DNA of 64,000 nucleotides. It comes from Adiantum capillus-veneris. Taxonomy: Eukaryota; Streptophyta; Polypodiopsida; Polypodiales; Pteridaceae. The position numbers and the translations under genes are program-made. The DNA lies in the NCBI GenBank assembly GCA_014529385.2, contig CM043954.1, positions 6,635,806 to 6,699,805 of the forward strand, written 5' to 3'. Every line of letters begins with the position of its first letter. Within the stretch, counting starts at the first letter, position 1. This document shows positions 1 through 11,187 of this stretch, piece after piece. The notes below the pieces were generated by a model. The model saw only the letters and a program-made list of their open reading frames with translations. It searched no databases and was not told the origin of the DNA.

Positions 1-300
1 AGAGAAGACTTCATCAAAGTCAATGCCTTGTTCTTGCTTAAAGCCCTTGGCAACAAGCCTTGCTTTGTACTTTGGCTGACTATCATGAGCGGTGATCTTA
101 TACTTGTAAACCCATTTACAGGGTAGAGCCTTTTTGCCCCGTGGTAATTTAACTAGCTTCCATGTCTGGTTTTTATGCAGAGCTATCATCTCTGACTGCA
201 TGGCCAATTGCCAATTCCCGGAGTCCTTCATTTGCACTGCTTTCTTGTAATATGAAGGCTCATTGCAATCAGTCAACATGACATAGTTCATAGATGGAAC
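1..300 (-). pseudogene. copia-1 reverse transcriptase, N-terminal part
   Basis: Minus-strand translation gives the standard copia RT entry region: a W-x-L-A-M-Q-S-E segment, then [31 protein letters not shown] and GIDFDEVFS at the window edge. This is the RT fingers region before the catalytic aspartates. It is in a different frame from the integrase ORF, so a frameshift separates them near 290-370. The rest of RT is off the left edge. Confidence 0.8.
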
Positions 301-1184
301 AAACCTATCAGGAGGCCGCGTGACACGTCCAGATCTACGCACAATAGGTGGCTCAGGCTCAGCCACAACCTCTGGTTCACTCTACCTTGTCCTAGCTCCT
401 CTTGAGCCCTTACATTTTGTCTTGCACGTGTAGGTCCATCTTCTTGGAAGACAACTCTTCTAATCTCCTCCACCCTCTCTGGTTTAGAATGATATTTGGA
501 TTCATTAAAGTGAACATCATTGCTGCGGACAACCTTTCTGGATTCCGGATCCCAAAGTCTGTACCCCATCTCACCAAAATTACCATAGCCTAGAAAGATG
601 CACTTTCTACTCTGTGGCGCAAGTTTGTTCCTAAATTCCTTTGGAACGTGAGTATATGCCTCACAGCCAAAGACTCTGAGATGCTTGTATGAGGGAATTT
701 TGCCTGACCATACCATCTCTGGCACTGAATCCTTCTGCAAAACCTTGCTAGGAGATCTATTTACAAGATGAACAGTTGTTGATACAGCTTCAGCCCAAAA
801 CCCATTTGGCAGCTGTGCATTAGACAACATACTTCTGACCTTCTCTTGTATGGTCCTATTCATCCTCTCAGCAACACCATTTTGAGGAGGATTGTAAGGA
901 GCAGTAAGTTCACGTTTTATACCTTTTGACTCACAAAACTCCTGATAGGCCTTTGAAACATACTCTCCACCATTGTCAGTGCGTAAGCATTTAAGCTTCT
1001 TGCCACTCTGATTCTCCACAAGTGTCACAAACGTTTTGAAAACACTCAATGCTTCATCCTTGTGCTTGAGAAAGTAAACCCATACTTTCCTCGAGTAATC
1101 ATCTATAAATGTGATAAAGTAAGAAGCTCCCCCTAGAGATAGGTTAGGCATAGGTCCACACAAATCACTATGAACAAGTGCCAA
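288..1184 (-). pseudogene. copia-1 integrase catalytic domain
   Basis: The reading frame codes a Ty1/copia DDE integrase core (rve): LVHSDLCGPM near the start, FITFIDDYSRK, RTDNGGEY with the second catalytic Asp, then PYNPPQNGVAERMNR with the catalytic Glu, followed by the typical VFGCEAY and KCIFLGYG motifs of the C-terminal region. It would insert element cDNA into the chromosome. The frame is open back to the TAG at 1224-1226 and matches the upstream ORF, so this is part of one polyprotein. The last 50 or so residues look out of frame, fitting a frameshift before RT. Confidence 0.88.
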
Positions 1185-1223
1185 CTGTGTATCTCTTCTA
1201 TTGCTTCTATGCTTATGTGGCTG

Positions 1224-2351
1224 CTATGTTTGCTTACCATACAGACAATGTTCACAGAATTCAAAATCATTAAATGAAAATCCAGGCAAATAACCAGAAC
1301 GAGACAAGATTTCCATTCCCTTCTTGGACATATGTCCTAACCGGCTATGCCACAAAGAAACGTTCGATTGCTCGGTTACATTGATTACATTTTTAGAGAC
1401 ATTTGATACATAAATCATGTAAAGTCCTCCAGACTTTACTCCATGTACTACTGTCATAGAACCCTTGGATATCTTCCACATGTTCTGTCCAAAAATGGTG
1501 ACGTAGCCAGCATCATCCAGTAAACCTGTGCTGATCAAGCTCTTTGTAATTGCAGGAACATGTCTCACATTCTTCATCGTGAAAGAAGAGCCATTCTGAA
1601 ACTTCAATTGAACATCTCCAACACCTAAGATCTCACATGTCTGCCCATTGCCTAGCCGAACATGATCTTTAGTGGTCACATAATAGGTAAACCACTCCTT
1701 GTTTGGAGACACATGAAGTGATGGCCCCGAGTCTATAATCCAGTCACTCAGTGCATTTCCATCAGATGCTGTAGGAAGAGCTGAGTCCATTGTATTCTTC
1801 AAGAAGTAGATGTCTCCTGACACTAGACTGTCATCCTCTGCAACAGTGTTTGTCACATTTATTTCTTGAATCTTCACTGAGGACTTGTTCTTCTCACCAT
1901 GGTCTTCAGCTTTCTCTTTGCCTTTTTCTGCTTTCCATTCTCTGCAGTCTCTTTTCATGTGACCCTTCTTGCCACAATGGTAGCATTTTATGTCACTCTT
2001 GCCTTTAGCACTGCGGGACTTGCTACGAGACTGATTCCTCTTTCCACCTTTGTACTTTTCTTTGGTCCTTCCCCTGACAACTAAGGCTGTTCCTTTGCCT
2101 TTGTCCATTGTCTTTCTATTGGTTTCTTCAGTAAGCAGACTTCCTTCTACACCTGCTATGTTCAAACCATCTGGAGGTGCAGAATTACTCAAAGTTGTGC
2201 GAAAAGTGTCCCAACTTTCCGGCAATGTGATCAACAGGAACATAGCTCTAATAGGTTCATCAAACTTGACACCTTGAGCTAACAACTGACTGTAGATTGT
2301 GTTGAATTCATTCAGATGATTGGACATAGGTGTCCCTTCTTTCATCTTCAA
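1224..2351 (-). pseudogene. copia-1 gag C-terminus, protease and integrase zinc domain
   Basis: Three parts are visible in order. First is the gag C-terminus with a CCHC zinc knuckle (CYHCGKKGHMKRDC, about residues 124-137) after a basic stretch. Second is a copia protease with the DSG active site (WIIDSGPSLHVSP, about residues 205-217). Third is the GAG-pre-integrase zinc region (LWHSRLGHMSKKG, then CEHCLYGKQ). The ORF stops at a TAG (1224-1226) exactly where integrase continues in the same frame, where Gln is plausible. Upstream it is open to the TAG at 2394-2396. Apart from those two stops the polyprotein frame is kept, so decay is mild. Confidence 0.88.
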
Positions 2352-2393
2352 GTCAACAAGCTTCTTAAGCCAGTATACCTGTGAAGCTGCACT

Positions 2394-2687
2394 CTACTTC
2401 TCATAAAGATCACTCAGCTTTAACCATGCTTGATAAGCCGACATCTCGTCTACTACATTGAAGTAAATGCTTTCTGCCAAAGTCAGCATAATGGTAGAAA
2501 GTACCAATTCATCCATTTCGCTCCATTCATCTTCGTCCATATCTTCTGGTTTTATCCCCTTGAGCTTTATAGGTTTTATCTGCTTCTTTTGTACCAACAC
2601 GTGCCAAATCTGCTTCTTCCACAATGGGAAATTGGTTCCATCGAGCTTCTTGATATTGTAAAGAGCAGTGTCCTGTGATCCAGCCAT
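2394..2687 (-). pseudogene. copia-1 gag N-terminus
   Basis: This starts at the first ATG after the leader. It has the copia gag N-terminal signature: a KLDGTNFPLWKKQI-like motif near residue 14, a DEWSEMDELVLSTIMLTL helix, and AYQAWLKLSDLYEK at the end (UBN2-type gag). It is in the same frame as the next ORF and is cut from it only by TAG 2394-2396. Gag builds the cytoplasmic particle in which reverse transcription occurs. The start at 2687 is supported by family structure (M-A-G-S-x-D) and by the absence of upstream coding. Confidence 0.85.
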
Positions 2688-3704
2688 AGCTACGCTTCAC
2701 AGTATTTTACTTTCCTGGGAAAAATTTGGCAGAGTTTCCCCTGTAAACTGACCTCTGAACCAATATCAACCTGTCAAATGAACCAAGAAAGCTTCAGATT
2801 CTGCAGAAATTTTGGCAGAGTCTCCTTTGTAAAATGGCTCTGGTGTACTAAAAACAGACCAAAAAACAGCTCAAAAAACCACTGTCTCTCTGACACTGTA
2901 AGCTGTGGGTAAACCTGTCCTGCGCCTGTACTGTCTCTCACTGTCCTGTCACTGTCCTGTAAGCATAGACTGCGACAATGCCTCAACGGCAGTAAAGCAA
3001 AGATGCAATCCCAACTGTCTAACTCACAGTCAATACATCCTAGCTGCCTATCTAAGGGTGCTCGAGGGATCGCTCCAAGACCTGTATCACCGAAAGGATC
3101 TCAACATTCGAGAATCCCCCAGCTCAATAAAACCTCACTCGACCCTCAAAAAAGGCTTCAGTAAATCTGATAGTACATAGACTTCCCACAAAGTCATACA
3201 TCCAAAAATTTCCCCCTATATGCTGTAACCGCTGCGGCGGTTGTTTGTTGCGTGACTCACAGCTAGCAAACCCTCAACAAACATACATCATCTCTGACAA
3301 TACATCCCATGTGGAAGTACCTGCAATGTCAGGATGAAATCTGGAATATCAAGCAGCAAACACAAGCTACCTGATGAACTAGTGGATGTCACCTACAGTC
3401 TGTGTGTAGATGCGCCCGTGTCGTATGTGACACGCCTCCAAGAACTGTGAGCCATCCTTCGATGTGTAGACAGCCACAAATCAACACTCTGGGAGTGTCG
3501 ATATCCTCAACACCTGCAGTCGTAGGCCGAAAACCCCAAATTTGCAGAGTTGGATCTGCACCCGCCAAGACCACGTAGTCGAAAATGGCGTGCGCAGACC
3601 TTTGTTGAAGCCGAACGGTGGCCGTGTCTTCGCCTGTCGAATTTTACTCCAATCTGAGCTGGTGACTCTAGCCTCCTGCAGTGCTGCCCCGAGCCTCGAT
3701 CTGA
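2688..3704 (-). other. copia-1 untranslated leader
   Basis: About 1 kb between the primer site and gag with no convincing ORF. It contains short repeated segments on the GGCAGAG-TTTCC theme near 2729 and 2815. It is probably the 5' leader with packaging signals; nothing else is identifiable. Confidence 0.5.
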
Positions 3705-3716
3705 GCTCTGATACCA
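3705..3716 (-). promoter_or_regulatory. copia-1 primer-binding site (tRNA-iMet)
   Basis: The plus strand reads GCTCTGATACCA, the 3' acceptor end of plant initiator Met tRNA, so the minus strand carries the classic TGGTATCAGAGC primer site. It lies two bases from the LTR, as expected. Confidence 0.9.
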
Positions 3717-3718
3717 GT

Positions 3719-3909
3719 TGAAGGAGTACGAGCGAAAGTTCGACGCGAGAGAGAGTGTGAGAAGAAGAGCACGACGCTATGGTGAACTCGCTCTACTGTA
3801 ATGTGCAGAGCATAGTGAGTTCTTATTAGGTTTTTACAAAAGAATATGTGTACATACCTGGCGGCCCGCCCACTTACCAGGTGACCACATTGGGCTTTAT
3901 ACCCCAACA
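3719..3909 (-). repeat. copia-1 5' LTR (191 bp)
   Basis: It begins TGAAGGAG and ends CCCCAACA on the plus strand, giving TG...CA ends in element orientation, next to the primer site. The terminal sequences resemble those of copia-3 (33617-37572), whose LTRs are 189-191 bp, so the two families are probably related. Confidence 0.85.
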
Positions 3910-4112
3910 GGGGGCATGTTAACCCTCACACACATTCCTATCACCTACGACGGATGCTGTATTATTTATTTGGTAGAGTCAGGGACCGGGCTTGTCAGTC
4001 CAATAGGAAAATGGTAAGAGTGATCGCCGATGAGAGGCACACTCTAACTGGAACATTCAAGGGATTAGTTGGCTAAGAATGGGCGCCCAAGTGTGAATGG
4101 GGCGAGCTCATA

Positions 4113-4120
4113 TAAAAGTC
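4113..4120 (+). promoter_or_regulatory. TATA box of the N1-family LTR
   Basis: CATATAAAAG lies at the position matching CTATAAAAG in both N1 LTRs. Conservation of the site supports a core promoter at the U3/R border. Confidence 0.6.
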
Positions 4121-4206
4121 AACTAAACCTAAAATTTACTCATTCTCTCATTTGTGCAATTGAAGAGTGCTCTTGCTCCATCTCCATCTTCTTCTTCTTC
4201 ATCTCC

Positions 4207-4331
<125 letters not shown>

Positions 4332-4567
4332 CGATCGATCATTGCGGCGGCACGACAGTGGTGAGGCGGTTGAGCGCGGCGTAGCGACGTCTCCCTCTTC
4401 TTCGCGGCGAGGAATCCTCCACGACAGTAAGCATAGAGCGGTGAGTGACACACCATCGCCATGTTTGAGCTTACTAGTTTAGGCTTTGGGTGCTTGGAGC
4501 CATTTGTGGCCTGCACACAGTGTATCGGCAAGTTCCTTGCATTGACATGTACGACATACGCGCATAG

Positions 4568-6499
4568 AGGTCTAGCAGCTCTTCTACAGAGAATTCTAAC
4601 TCCAATGAGACTTCTAGCAGTTCTAACAGTAGTTCAGATGAAAAGAGAAAGGACAAGGCTAAGAAAGGGTCTTGGTCCCGAAAAATCGACGAAATGGCCA
4701 GGCAGATAACTGAAATCAGCCAGACCAGACAACCTGTTAGGAAGATGGAAACTTGGTGCTCCAAATGCAAATCTAGAGATCATGTTTGCAACGAATGCCC
4801 ACAATGCACGTACTGCAAGGCATATAGCCATCTATGGAATAATTCTGGCATTCAAATCCATCATTTCAAGAAAGTTAAGGATCGCTCTCTCATTGTTTTT
4901 ATAAATGCCGAATCAGCTAAGGTAGAGACGACCAGTGGACCCAAAGAAGAAAATTTAGGTACTAGTGGGACTGGTAGTACTGGGTGCGGCAGATACCAAG
5001 GGGGTACTGGCCAAGGCCGAGGTCGTGGAAATTTCTAGAACCGAAGTCTTAACTGCTATAATTGTGGAAAGTATGGGCACTTTCCAACTCAGTGTCTAGA
5101 GGCACCCAGTACTGAGGCTACTGAGGCAAAATCATCGGAACCAGTTTCAGTACGGGCAGTCACTCGTAGTAAAGGGATGATTATTGAAGAACTTCTAGAC
5201 AAGCCTGTGAAACCAGTCAGTTTGGAAACCAGTAAATGGACTCAACAGAGAGTGGTCTGGAAAGCTAAGGGCAAGGAGAAGGTAGTTGATGAATGGCAAG
5301 AGCAGTGAGAGCTAGTAGCTAGGATCACAGAGGATCTAGCTAAGAAGCTACCAGAACAATCGAAGAGTTCTCATGCTTGTGTTATTCAGAAGATACTAGG
5401 CAAGTCTTATGAGAGATGGCAGCCAGATAAGTCAGGATCTGGAATCTTTGAGACCATGCTTGCTATAATGCAAGGATTGATGGATGATCTAGGATAGGTC
5501 AAATCAGATTTGACTGCAATAAAAAACGTTGAACTGGGGAAAGCACAGTGTCTTTCTCAGTGTCAATCAAGGCTCAACACAGACACCAGAACAGAGGATT
5601 GGCAATGTGAAGATAGTCCTAATTCCTTGAGTTTTGATGAATATTCTGACCAAGAGAAAGAGAAGATCCATGTCAAAATCTGTGAACGAATTCAAAAATT
5701 GACGGTCGAATTAGAGGATATAAAAAAGACTCTGATAATAGCAAAGTTTATCAAAGAACTGAGAAAATCTGAAGCGAATGCCAAAGCAGTTGATTTGTCG
5801 GCTGTCAGTGATGATGAGGTGCCAATAATCTAGGTGGATTACAAGGTCAAGAAACAATGGGAGCCGCTGTCCGGTGTTATACTAGATGGAGGGGCCGGTG
5901 TGAATATTTTGGGGGCAGATCTTTAGCAACGGCTTGGTATCACTGATTTAAAGCCAGCAACCTTTAAGGTTAGAATGATTGATTATAGGGTTGTTCAGGC
6001 AACTGGTATAATTGAGAATATGTAGATTAGGGTGAAAGAAGAGAAATTCAAAACCAGCTTTCTGGTATTGGATGTTCAAGGAGCATACCATCTGGGATAC
6101 CCATGGCTTCATACGGTGGAGGCTGTTCATGATTATGCGAATCAGACCTTAACTATTTAGGGAACGGGTAGGAGAATCCAGCTCCAAAAAATAAGCTAGA
6201 AGAAAGCACTTCAACTTGAGGAGCTTTGCCAAATATTTGGGTTTCAGAAGATTGAATGGATGCTTGCAGCCATGAACATTTTTCCATTAGCTGAAATCGA
6301 TTTGAATGCAGTATTATTTGACAAGGCTCAAGCTGAGAAATAGAGAAAGCAGTTTCCAGATCAATTCACTGAACTGAATCCTAGAGAGAGGCCAGTTCAG
6401 CTGACTGGATGGCTGGAGGAACCATCTGACTCCAAAACGGATATTCAGATTTCAGTACACCAATGCACATTGAAAAGGTCACTGGAGTTTAGAATGTGA
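4568..6499 (+). pseudogene. gypsy-1 gag C-terminus and protease
   Basis: One frame (starting at 4694 in the clearest part) runs to 6499. It holds a Ser/Asn-rich and basic stretch, a Cys/His-rich region (WCSKCKSRDHVCNECPQC), a second CCHC knuckle (CYNCGKYGHFPTQC near 5054), and a protease-like motif LDGGAGVNIL near 5886 with GYPWLHT downstream. The canonical DTG/DSG is replaced by DGG. The frame is broken by TAG at 5036, 5495, 5831, 5924, 6023, 6158, 6197 and 6341 and by TGA at 5306 and 6497; no TAA occurs. Most TAGs sit where CAG (Gln) would be natural. Confidence 0.8.
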
Positions 6500-7339
6500 A
6501 TTCAGAACTAACAAAACCATCTTGGGATTATGTTGTGGAGTCAACCAAAAGGAAGGGAGGTGGCCGAAATTGGCTGCTTCCAAATGATCAAGAGATTGAA
6601 GAGTGGAATTTGAGTTTTGAAGAAATTCCTCGATTAATCAAGGTGAATAAGCATCTGAACCCAGAAATGAAGGAAAAATCCAGACTTATGTTCGAAAAAT
6701 ACAAAGATGTATTTGCATGGGCACATACTGATTTGAAAGGTGTAGATCCAGAGGTTTGCCAGCATAGAATACCTCTGAAGCCAGATGCTAGACCAGTAAG
6801 TCTATAGAGGTACAAAATGAATCCGAACTATGCTAAGAAGGTCAAAGAGGAAATTGAAAACCTTTTGAAAGCAGGAGTCATGGCAGAGAGGTCGCCAACA
6901 ATGATTGGCTATTCCCTATAGTGGTCGTACCAAAGAAGAATGGGAAAGTCAGAGTCCGTGTGGACTATCGAAAATTGAATCTCAGACTATCAAAGATCCC
7001 TTTCCATTACCCTTTACGGATATGCTTCTTGATGAGATTGCAGGCCATGATATGTATAGTTTTATGGATGGCTACAGTGGTTACAACCAATTAAAAAATT
7101 GCTCTTGAAGATAGGAGAAAAACCATGTATTTAGTCATGCCATGTATTTAGTCATGCCATTTGGTCTCTACAATGTTCCAGCAACATTCCAGTGTTGCAT
7201 GATGGAGATATTCATTGAATTCTTGCACAGATTTCTAGATATATTCATGGATGACTTCACTGTATTCTCAATCGAGGAGAAACATCTACTATTTTTGGAA
7301 ATGGTTTTTCAACGATTCAGGAGAAGAGGATCTGCTTGA
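6496..7339 (+). pseudogene. gypsy-1 reverse transcriptase
   Basis: It begins with the pre-RT linker (FAWAHTDLKGVDPEVCQH near 6711), then RYKMNPNYAKKVKEEIENLL, VPKKNGKVRV, DYRK, MYSFMDGYSGYNQ (first catalytic Asp), VMPFGL and the active-site box F-M-D-D near 7245. A TAG at 6805-6807, frameshifts near 6907-6960 and 7100, and a 17-bp duplication at 7124-7157 disable it. The frame changes at about 6490 relative to the gag-protease part. Confidence 0.83.
7124..7157 (+). repeat. 17-bp tandem duplication inside gypsy-1 RT
   Basis: The 17-mer CATGTATTTAGTCATGC is present twice in a row just before the VMPFGL codons. It shifts the frame and looks like replication slippage. Confidence 0.9.
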
Positions 7340-8264
7340 ATCCATTCAAGTCTATTTTACTGGTCTGGAAGGGACAATTACTTGGGCATATAATGACCAA
7401 AAATGGCATAGAGATAGCCAATGATAAAGTCCAATGTGTCCAGCAAGCCAAGGCACCCCGCACAGCGTTTGAATTGAGTTCATTCTTGGGGTATGTCAAT
7501 TTTTACAGATGATTTGTTCACATGCTTGCTACAAAGGCATTACCTCTATACCAAGAAAACCAATAAGTTCATCTGGACTTTTGAATGTGAAGAAAGCTTT
7601 CAATGTCTTAAAAATGCCATCATCAGTAAGCTAGTACTTCGACAACCAGACTGAAATGTTATATTCCATGTGCATGTCGATGCTTTGGGGCTGGCAATGG
7701 GGGAAATACTGGCTCAACCAGATGGAAGGACAAATTATCCAGTTTATTTTGCCAATCAAAGATTTAGTCTAGGTGAACAAGGATATACAACCACGGAGAG
7801 AGAAGCACTGGGTATGGTTTTCAACGCCACCAAGTTTTGGCATTACTTACTGGGAAAATTATCTCATTTTTATGTGGACCACTAGGCACTACTATGTTTT
7901 ATCAACAAAGTTATTATCCAAGAAAGATTAATCAGATGGATGATGTTCCTAATGGAATTCAAGTTTCGCATATTCCACAAGCTAGTAAATCTCATTGTGG
8001 TGCTGATTTTCTCTCCAAAGTACTGAGGGCTACTTTGAAATATCCTTGAGGGATAAACCAGTAGATGCAGAGCTGTTTAAAGTGATAGCTAAGGAAAATT
8101 CAGATCCTGAATGGTATGATGTATATTAGTTCCTTTCAAAATGGGGATTCCCAGACAACTGGAATCAGAATCAAAAGAAGTCTTTGATCATTAAGAGTCT
8201 GAAGTTCATCATAATAGGAGGATTGGTCTATAGATTGGGCATAGATGGTGTTATTTGAAGGTGT
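7340..8264 (+). pseudogene. gypsy-1 RNase H and connection region
   Basis: The clearest part is 7670-7885: VHVDALGLAMGEILAQPDG (first Asp), NYPVYFANQRFS, YTTTEREALGMVF (Glu) and HFYVDH (Asp), the catalytic triad of Ty3/gypsy RNase H. Downstream, GADFLSK near 8010 is the end of the domain (usually ADALSR). Stops and frameshifts separate these parts. From about 8050 to 8264 the sequence is the linker to integrase. Confidence 0.8.
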
Positions 8265-8584
8265 GTGCCAATGGAAGGGAGGATGCAAGTCATCTTTGAA
8301 GCACACAATGGGGATTCTGGAGAACACTTCTCCATTGATATCACTTATAAGAAGATTCTGCAAGCCGTACTATGGTGGAAAACCCTGATAGTGAATGTCC
8401 GAAGTTTCTGCAAAACTTGTGATATATGTCAAAGAATGGGCATACCAATAGCAAGTGATATGACTCCACTCACTCCAGTACAGCCACTGGGAGTATTCAT
8501 GAAATGGGGTTTGGACTTCATGGGACCATTCAAGAAGGTCACTCCAAGGAAGAACCTGTACATCTTGATGGCTACATGTTATGT
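8265..8584 (+). pseudogene. gypsy-1 integrase zinc-binding domain, cut by an LTR
   Basis: The HHCC zinc finger is recognisable: AHNGDSGEH with both His, then CKTCDICQR with both Cys, followed by PLGVFMKWGLDFMGPF, the start of the integrase core with its first Asp. Coding homology ends at 8584, where the LTR of gypsy-A begins. The frame stays open into the LTR by chance to 8630. Confidence 0.82.
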
Positions 8585-9595
8585 TGTGGGACGAGTGTCT
8601 AACCTCACTCCTATCTTATTGCAGACATAGCGGAAACCACGAATATATTGTCAATCCATTGGACAAAGCTGACTCGACTAGTGCATAGAGGCAACAAGAG
8701 GTTGTCAATCTCTTGGAAAACAACAGACAACTCGCATCTAACTCAAGCTACACTCAAATGACAAAAATCACTAAGAGCTAGTCGCTCATCGGCAAACAAA
8801 TTACATTCGTTACAGCATCAAACGACATCCAAACGTTACAAAAATTCTAGGACATGTTTATAAGACCTAAGCACACATGCTTATGGTCTCAAATCTCACT
8901 TTAGGTCAAGTGCAAAAATTGCGATTATTAACAGCAGTAGTGAGTTTTTGACCTAGTCATTTTCGACCCAGAATGCATCTAAATTCTTGCAATGATGCCC
9001 CAATATCCCGCCTATAATTATTTTATGATTTTTAAGCTTAAATTCCTACTTATGATGAAATTAGGCCGCAGGTCAGCGACGTCAAAAGCTACGGATTACC
9101 ATGAAATGCTTACGTCAATGCGTAGAGCTCGTACCTGCGGTTGCAAAGCAACATACGGCATTGCAATGTGACAATCGGGAAGGGAGTAGGAAGCACAAAA
9201 AGGAGAGAAGTGAGTGTCGTTAGCTCACACTGTGTTTCTACCATCCAAAAACTTAATAAAACTTTACAAAGTTAACTTTTATACCTTAGCCAATGTCTAA
9301 AATGTGTCATGTCCAGTGCCCAAGACCTTTGAGGCTCCACATTAATTGTATCTACAACCTAGATACACTAACTGACCTATGCTTTACAGCTTGGAACTCC
9401 CATTGAGCCCGTAACACATTAAAATATTACAATGGCTTGAAATAAATTAGGAATTTACAATACGTGACCATTTTGGAAAAATGTGAAAAGTGTGTAACTC
9501 CAATCTTCACTACTTCTTCATATTCATCTTTGATGTGCATCTGGACGTCTTTGGTCTTTAGCAGCTCCTGTTAACTGATGTTGACTCAGTTAACA
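8585..9595 (-). repeat. gypsy-A 3' LTR (1011 bp)
   Basis: Plus-strand ends are TGTGGGAC and GTTAACA, so TG...CA in element orientation. It is the reverse complement of the R-U5 half of the gypsy-C LTR (42125-43001), including the shared stretch around AGCACACATGCTTATGG. The U3 parts differ. A purine tract follows at 9596, marking this as the 3' LTR. It has no coding content. Confidence 0.85.
9277..9286 (-). promoter_or_regulatory. TATA box of the gypsy-A LTR
   Basis: On the minus strand the sequence reads GGCTAAGGTATAAAAG. The same GGCTAAGGTATAAAA occurs in the gypsy-C LTR, where flanking U3 has diverged. The conserved block supports a core promoter. Confidence 0.65.
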
Positions 9596-9607
9596 TTCCC
9601 CCCTTTT
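9596..9607 (-). promoter_or_regulatory. gypsy-A polypurine tract
   Basis: AAAAGGGGGGAA on the minus strand lies directly before the 3' LTR. It is the plus-strand primer for reverse transcription. Confidence 0.8.
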
Positions 9608-9961
9608 GATTTTAGTGCCCGTCCTTGGGTATTATTGAAAAGTGTCCGTGGAGGTTTTGAAAGGTTTTTGATTGGTTATTGATGGGCTGATTGTCTTCAT
9701 ATGTCGTTGAATGGTTGATGAGATTCAATTTGCTTCAACATCTTGATTGGTCCGAATATGTCTGATGTGAGAGATGATGTTGCATTTGTCCGTTGTAATA
9801 GCATAATGATGAGGCTGCTGTTTATTTATGAAAAGTATGGACAAGAGAAGTAAAATGATGATGTTGCATTTGTCCGTTGTAATAGCATAATGATGAGGCT
9901 GCTGTTTATTTATGAAAAGTATGTACAAGAGAAGTAAAATGATGAGGATCTAAATTAGGGT
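9608..9961 (-). other. gypsy-A 3' untranslated region
   Basis: Noncoding sequence between the polypurine tract and the start of copia-2 homology. It includes the 84-bp tandem duplication. By the inversion model its original neighbour is the sequence now near 27720. Confidence 0.5.
9773..9940. repeat. 84-bp tandem duplication
   Basis: Two copies beginning GATGATGTTGCATTTG lie at 9773 and 9857, nearly identical (GTATGG versus GTATGT near the end). Confidence 0.92.
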
Positions 9962-10608
9962 CTAATACTTGGATGACCAAAGAGAAAAAACCCAGTGGGA
10001 AAAAAGTACCTTTGGGATACACAAGTAACCTATTTCCATGGGAGTGGCAATAGGTTTGCAATCCTCAAGTCCAAACTTACATAGCAATGTCTCTATGTAA
10101 CTTTTCTGATAGAAGGCAATACCACCATCACACTGCTTAAACTGTATACCCAAGTAATGATCCAACAGCCCCAAATCTTTCATCTTGAAAGTAGCATTCA
10201 AATCAGCCTTAAATTCAGCAATATGTCTCTCATTTGGTCCAGTGATCAACAAATCATCAACATAAAGAACCACAATGAGAAGTACATCACCCTCACGCTT
10301 TACATATAGTGTGCTTTCTGTTGGACTATTACGAAAGCCTTGTTTAACCAAATGAGTGTCAGCTTTCTCATACCAAGCACGAGGAGATTGCTTCAACCCA
10401 TACAAAGCCTTCTTACATCTGCACACTTTGTCCTCTTGTCCTTTTATGAGAAAACCGCAAGGCTGGGTTACATAAACTTCCTCAAATATGTCACCATTCA
10501 AGAAAGCAGTAACAATGTCGGATTGATGTACATCCCAACCAAAATGAGTTGCCAATGCACATAGAAAACGCACAGTAGTCATACGACAAGTGGGAGCAAA
10601 AGTCTCTT
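9962..10608 (-). pseudogene. copia-2 reverse transcriptase, main part
   Basis: Coding resumes after the N1 insertion at ETFAPTCRM. It goes on to HQSDIVTAFLNGDI (first catalytic Asp), ALYGLKQSPRAWYE, the active-site LYVDDLLITG, MKDLGLLDHYLGIQF and finally CKPIATPME, all standard Ty1/copia RT blocks. After ATPME the sequence diverges (GYLCIPK onward), marking the breakpoint region. The ORF continues upstream into the N1 LTR to 10687, but those first residues are LTR-derived. Confidence 0.88.
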
Positions 10609-10858
10609 TGTGCGCTCCTTGCCGCACTGTCGAAGCAAGGGACTTGCCAATACATCGTATGCGAGCCACAAACGGCTCCAAGCACACAACAAGCCTAAAC
10701 TAGCAAGCTCAAGAAAACAAAGGGTGTGTCACTCACCGCTCTACGCTCGCCTTCGTGGTGGATTCCTCGCCGCGATGAAGAAGAAGCTGCAGTCGTGCCG
10801 CGCTCAACCGCTTCGCCGCCGTTGTGCCTTCGTAATGCTCGATCGCACACACACTCTC

Positions 10859-10893
<35 letters not shown>

Positions 10894-11187
10894 AGGAGGT
10901 GAAGAAGAAGAAGATGGAGATGGAGCAAGAGCACTCTTCAATTGCACAAATGAGAGAATGAGTAAAAATTAGGTTTAGTTGGCTTTTATAGGAGCTCACC
11001 CCATTCACACTTGGGCGCCCATGCTTAACCAACTAATCCCTTGAATGTCCAAGTTAAAGTGCGCCTCTCATCGACGATCACTCTACCTTTCCCTATTGGT
11101 CCGACAAGCCCGGTACCTGACTCTACCGAATACATAATACACGTCCATCGTAGGTGATGGGGTGTCCGTGAGCCGTGAGGGTTAACA
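10609..11187 (-). repeat. N1 3' LTR
   Basis: Plus-strand ends are TGTGCGCT and GTTAACA. It contains a (CT)n(CA)n microsatellite near 10858-10893 and a TATA box (TATAAAAG on the minus strand near 10990). It is followed by the purine tract. Confidence 0.93.

Larger units (their letters stand above)
1..3909 (-). mobile_element. copia-1: Ty1/copia element, 5' two-thirds
   Basis: Read on the minus strand the order is 5' LTR (3719-3909), tRNA-iMet primer site, about 1 kb of leader, gag, protease, integrase and the start of RT, which is the Ty1/copia order. The rest of RT, RNase H and the 3' LTR lie beyond the left edge. The gag-protease-integrase frame is continuous from 2687 to 288 apart from two TAG stops. 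The 5' LTR abuts the purine tract of another LTR element (3910-3916), so copia-1 probably inserted there; the other target duplication is outside the window. Confidence 0.9.
4567..8584 (+). mobile_element. gypsy-1: decayed Ty3/gypsy gag-pol fragment
   Basis: Plus-strand order is gag C-terminus, protease, RT, RNase H and integrase zinc domain, the Ty3/gypsy order. It is 5'-truncated by the LTR ending at 4566. It is interrupted in integrase by the gypsy-A LTR at 8585; the remainder of integrase is not seen in the window. It carries many TAG stops, several frameshifts and a 17-bp duplication, so it is old and inactive. Confidence 0.88.

Noticed and set aside
3719-3909. Recent copia-1 insertion dated from LTR identity
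   Set aside because: Only one LTR is in the window, so no estimate is possible.
10610-10972. 120-169 aa plus-strand ORFs in the N1 LTRs (also 15597-16106)
   Set aside because: Read antisense through the LTR and its microsatellite; no coding sign.
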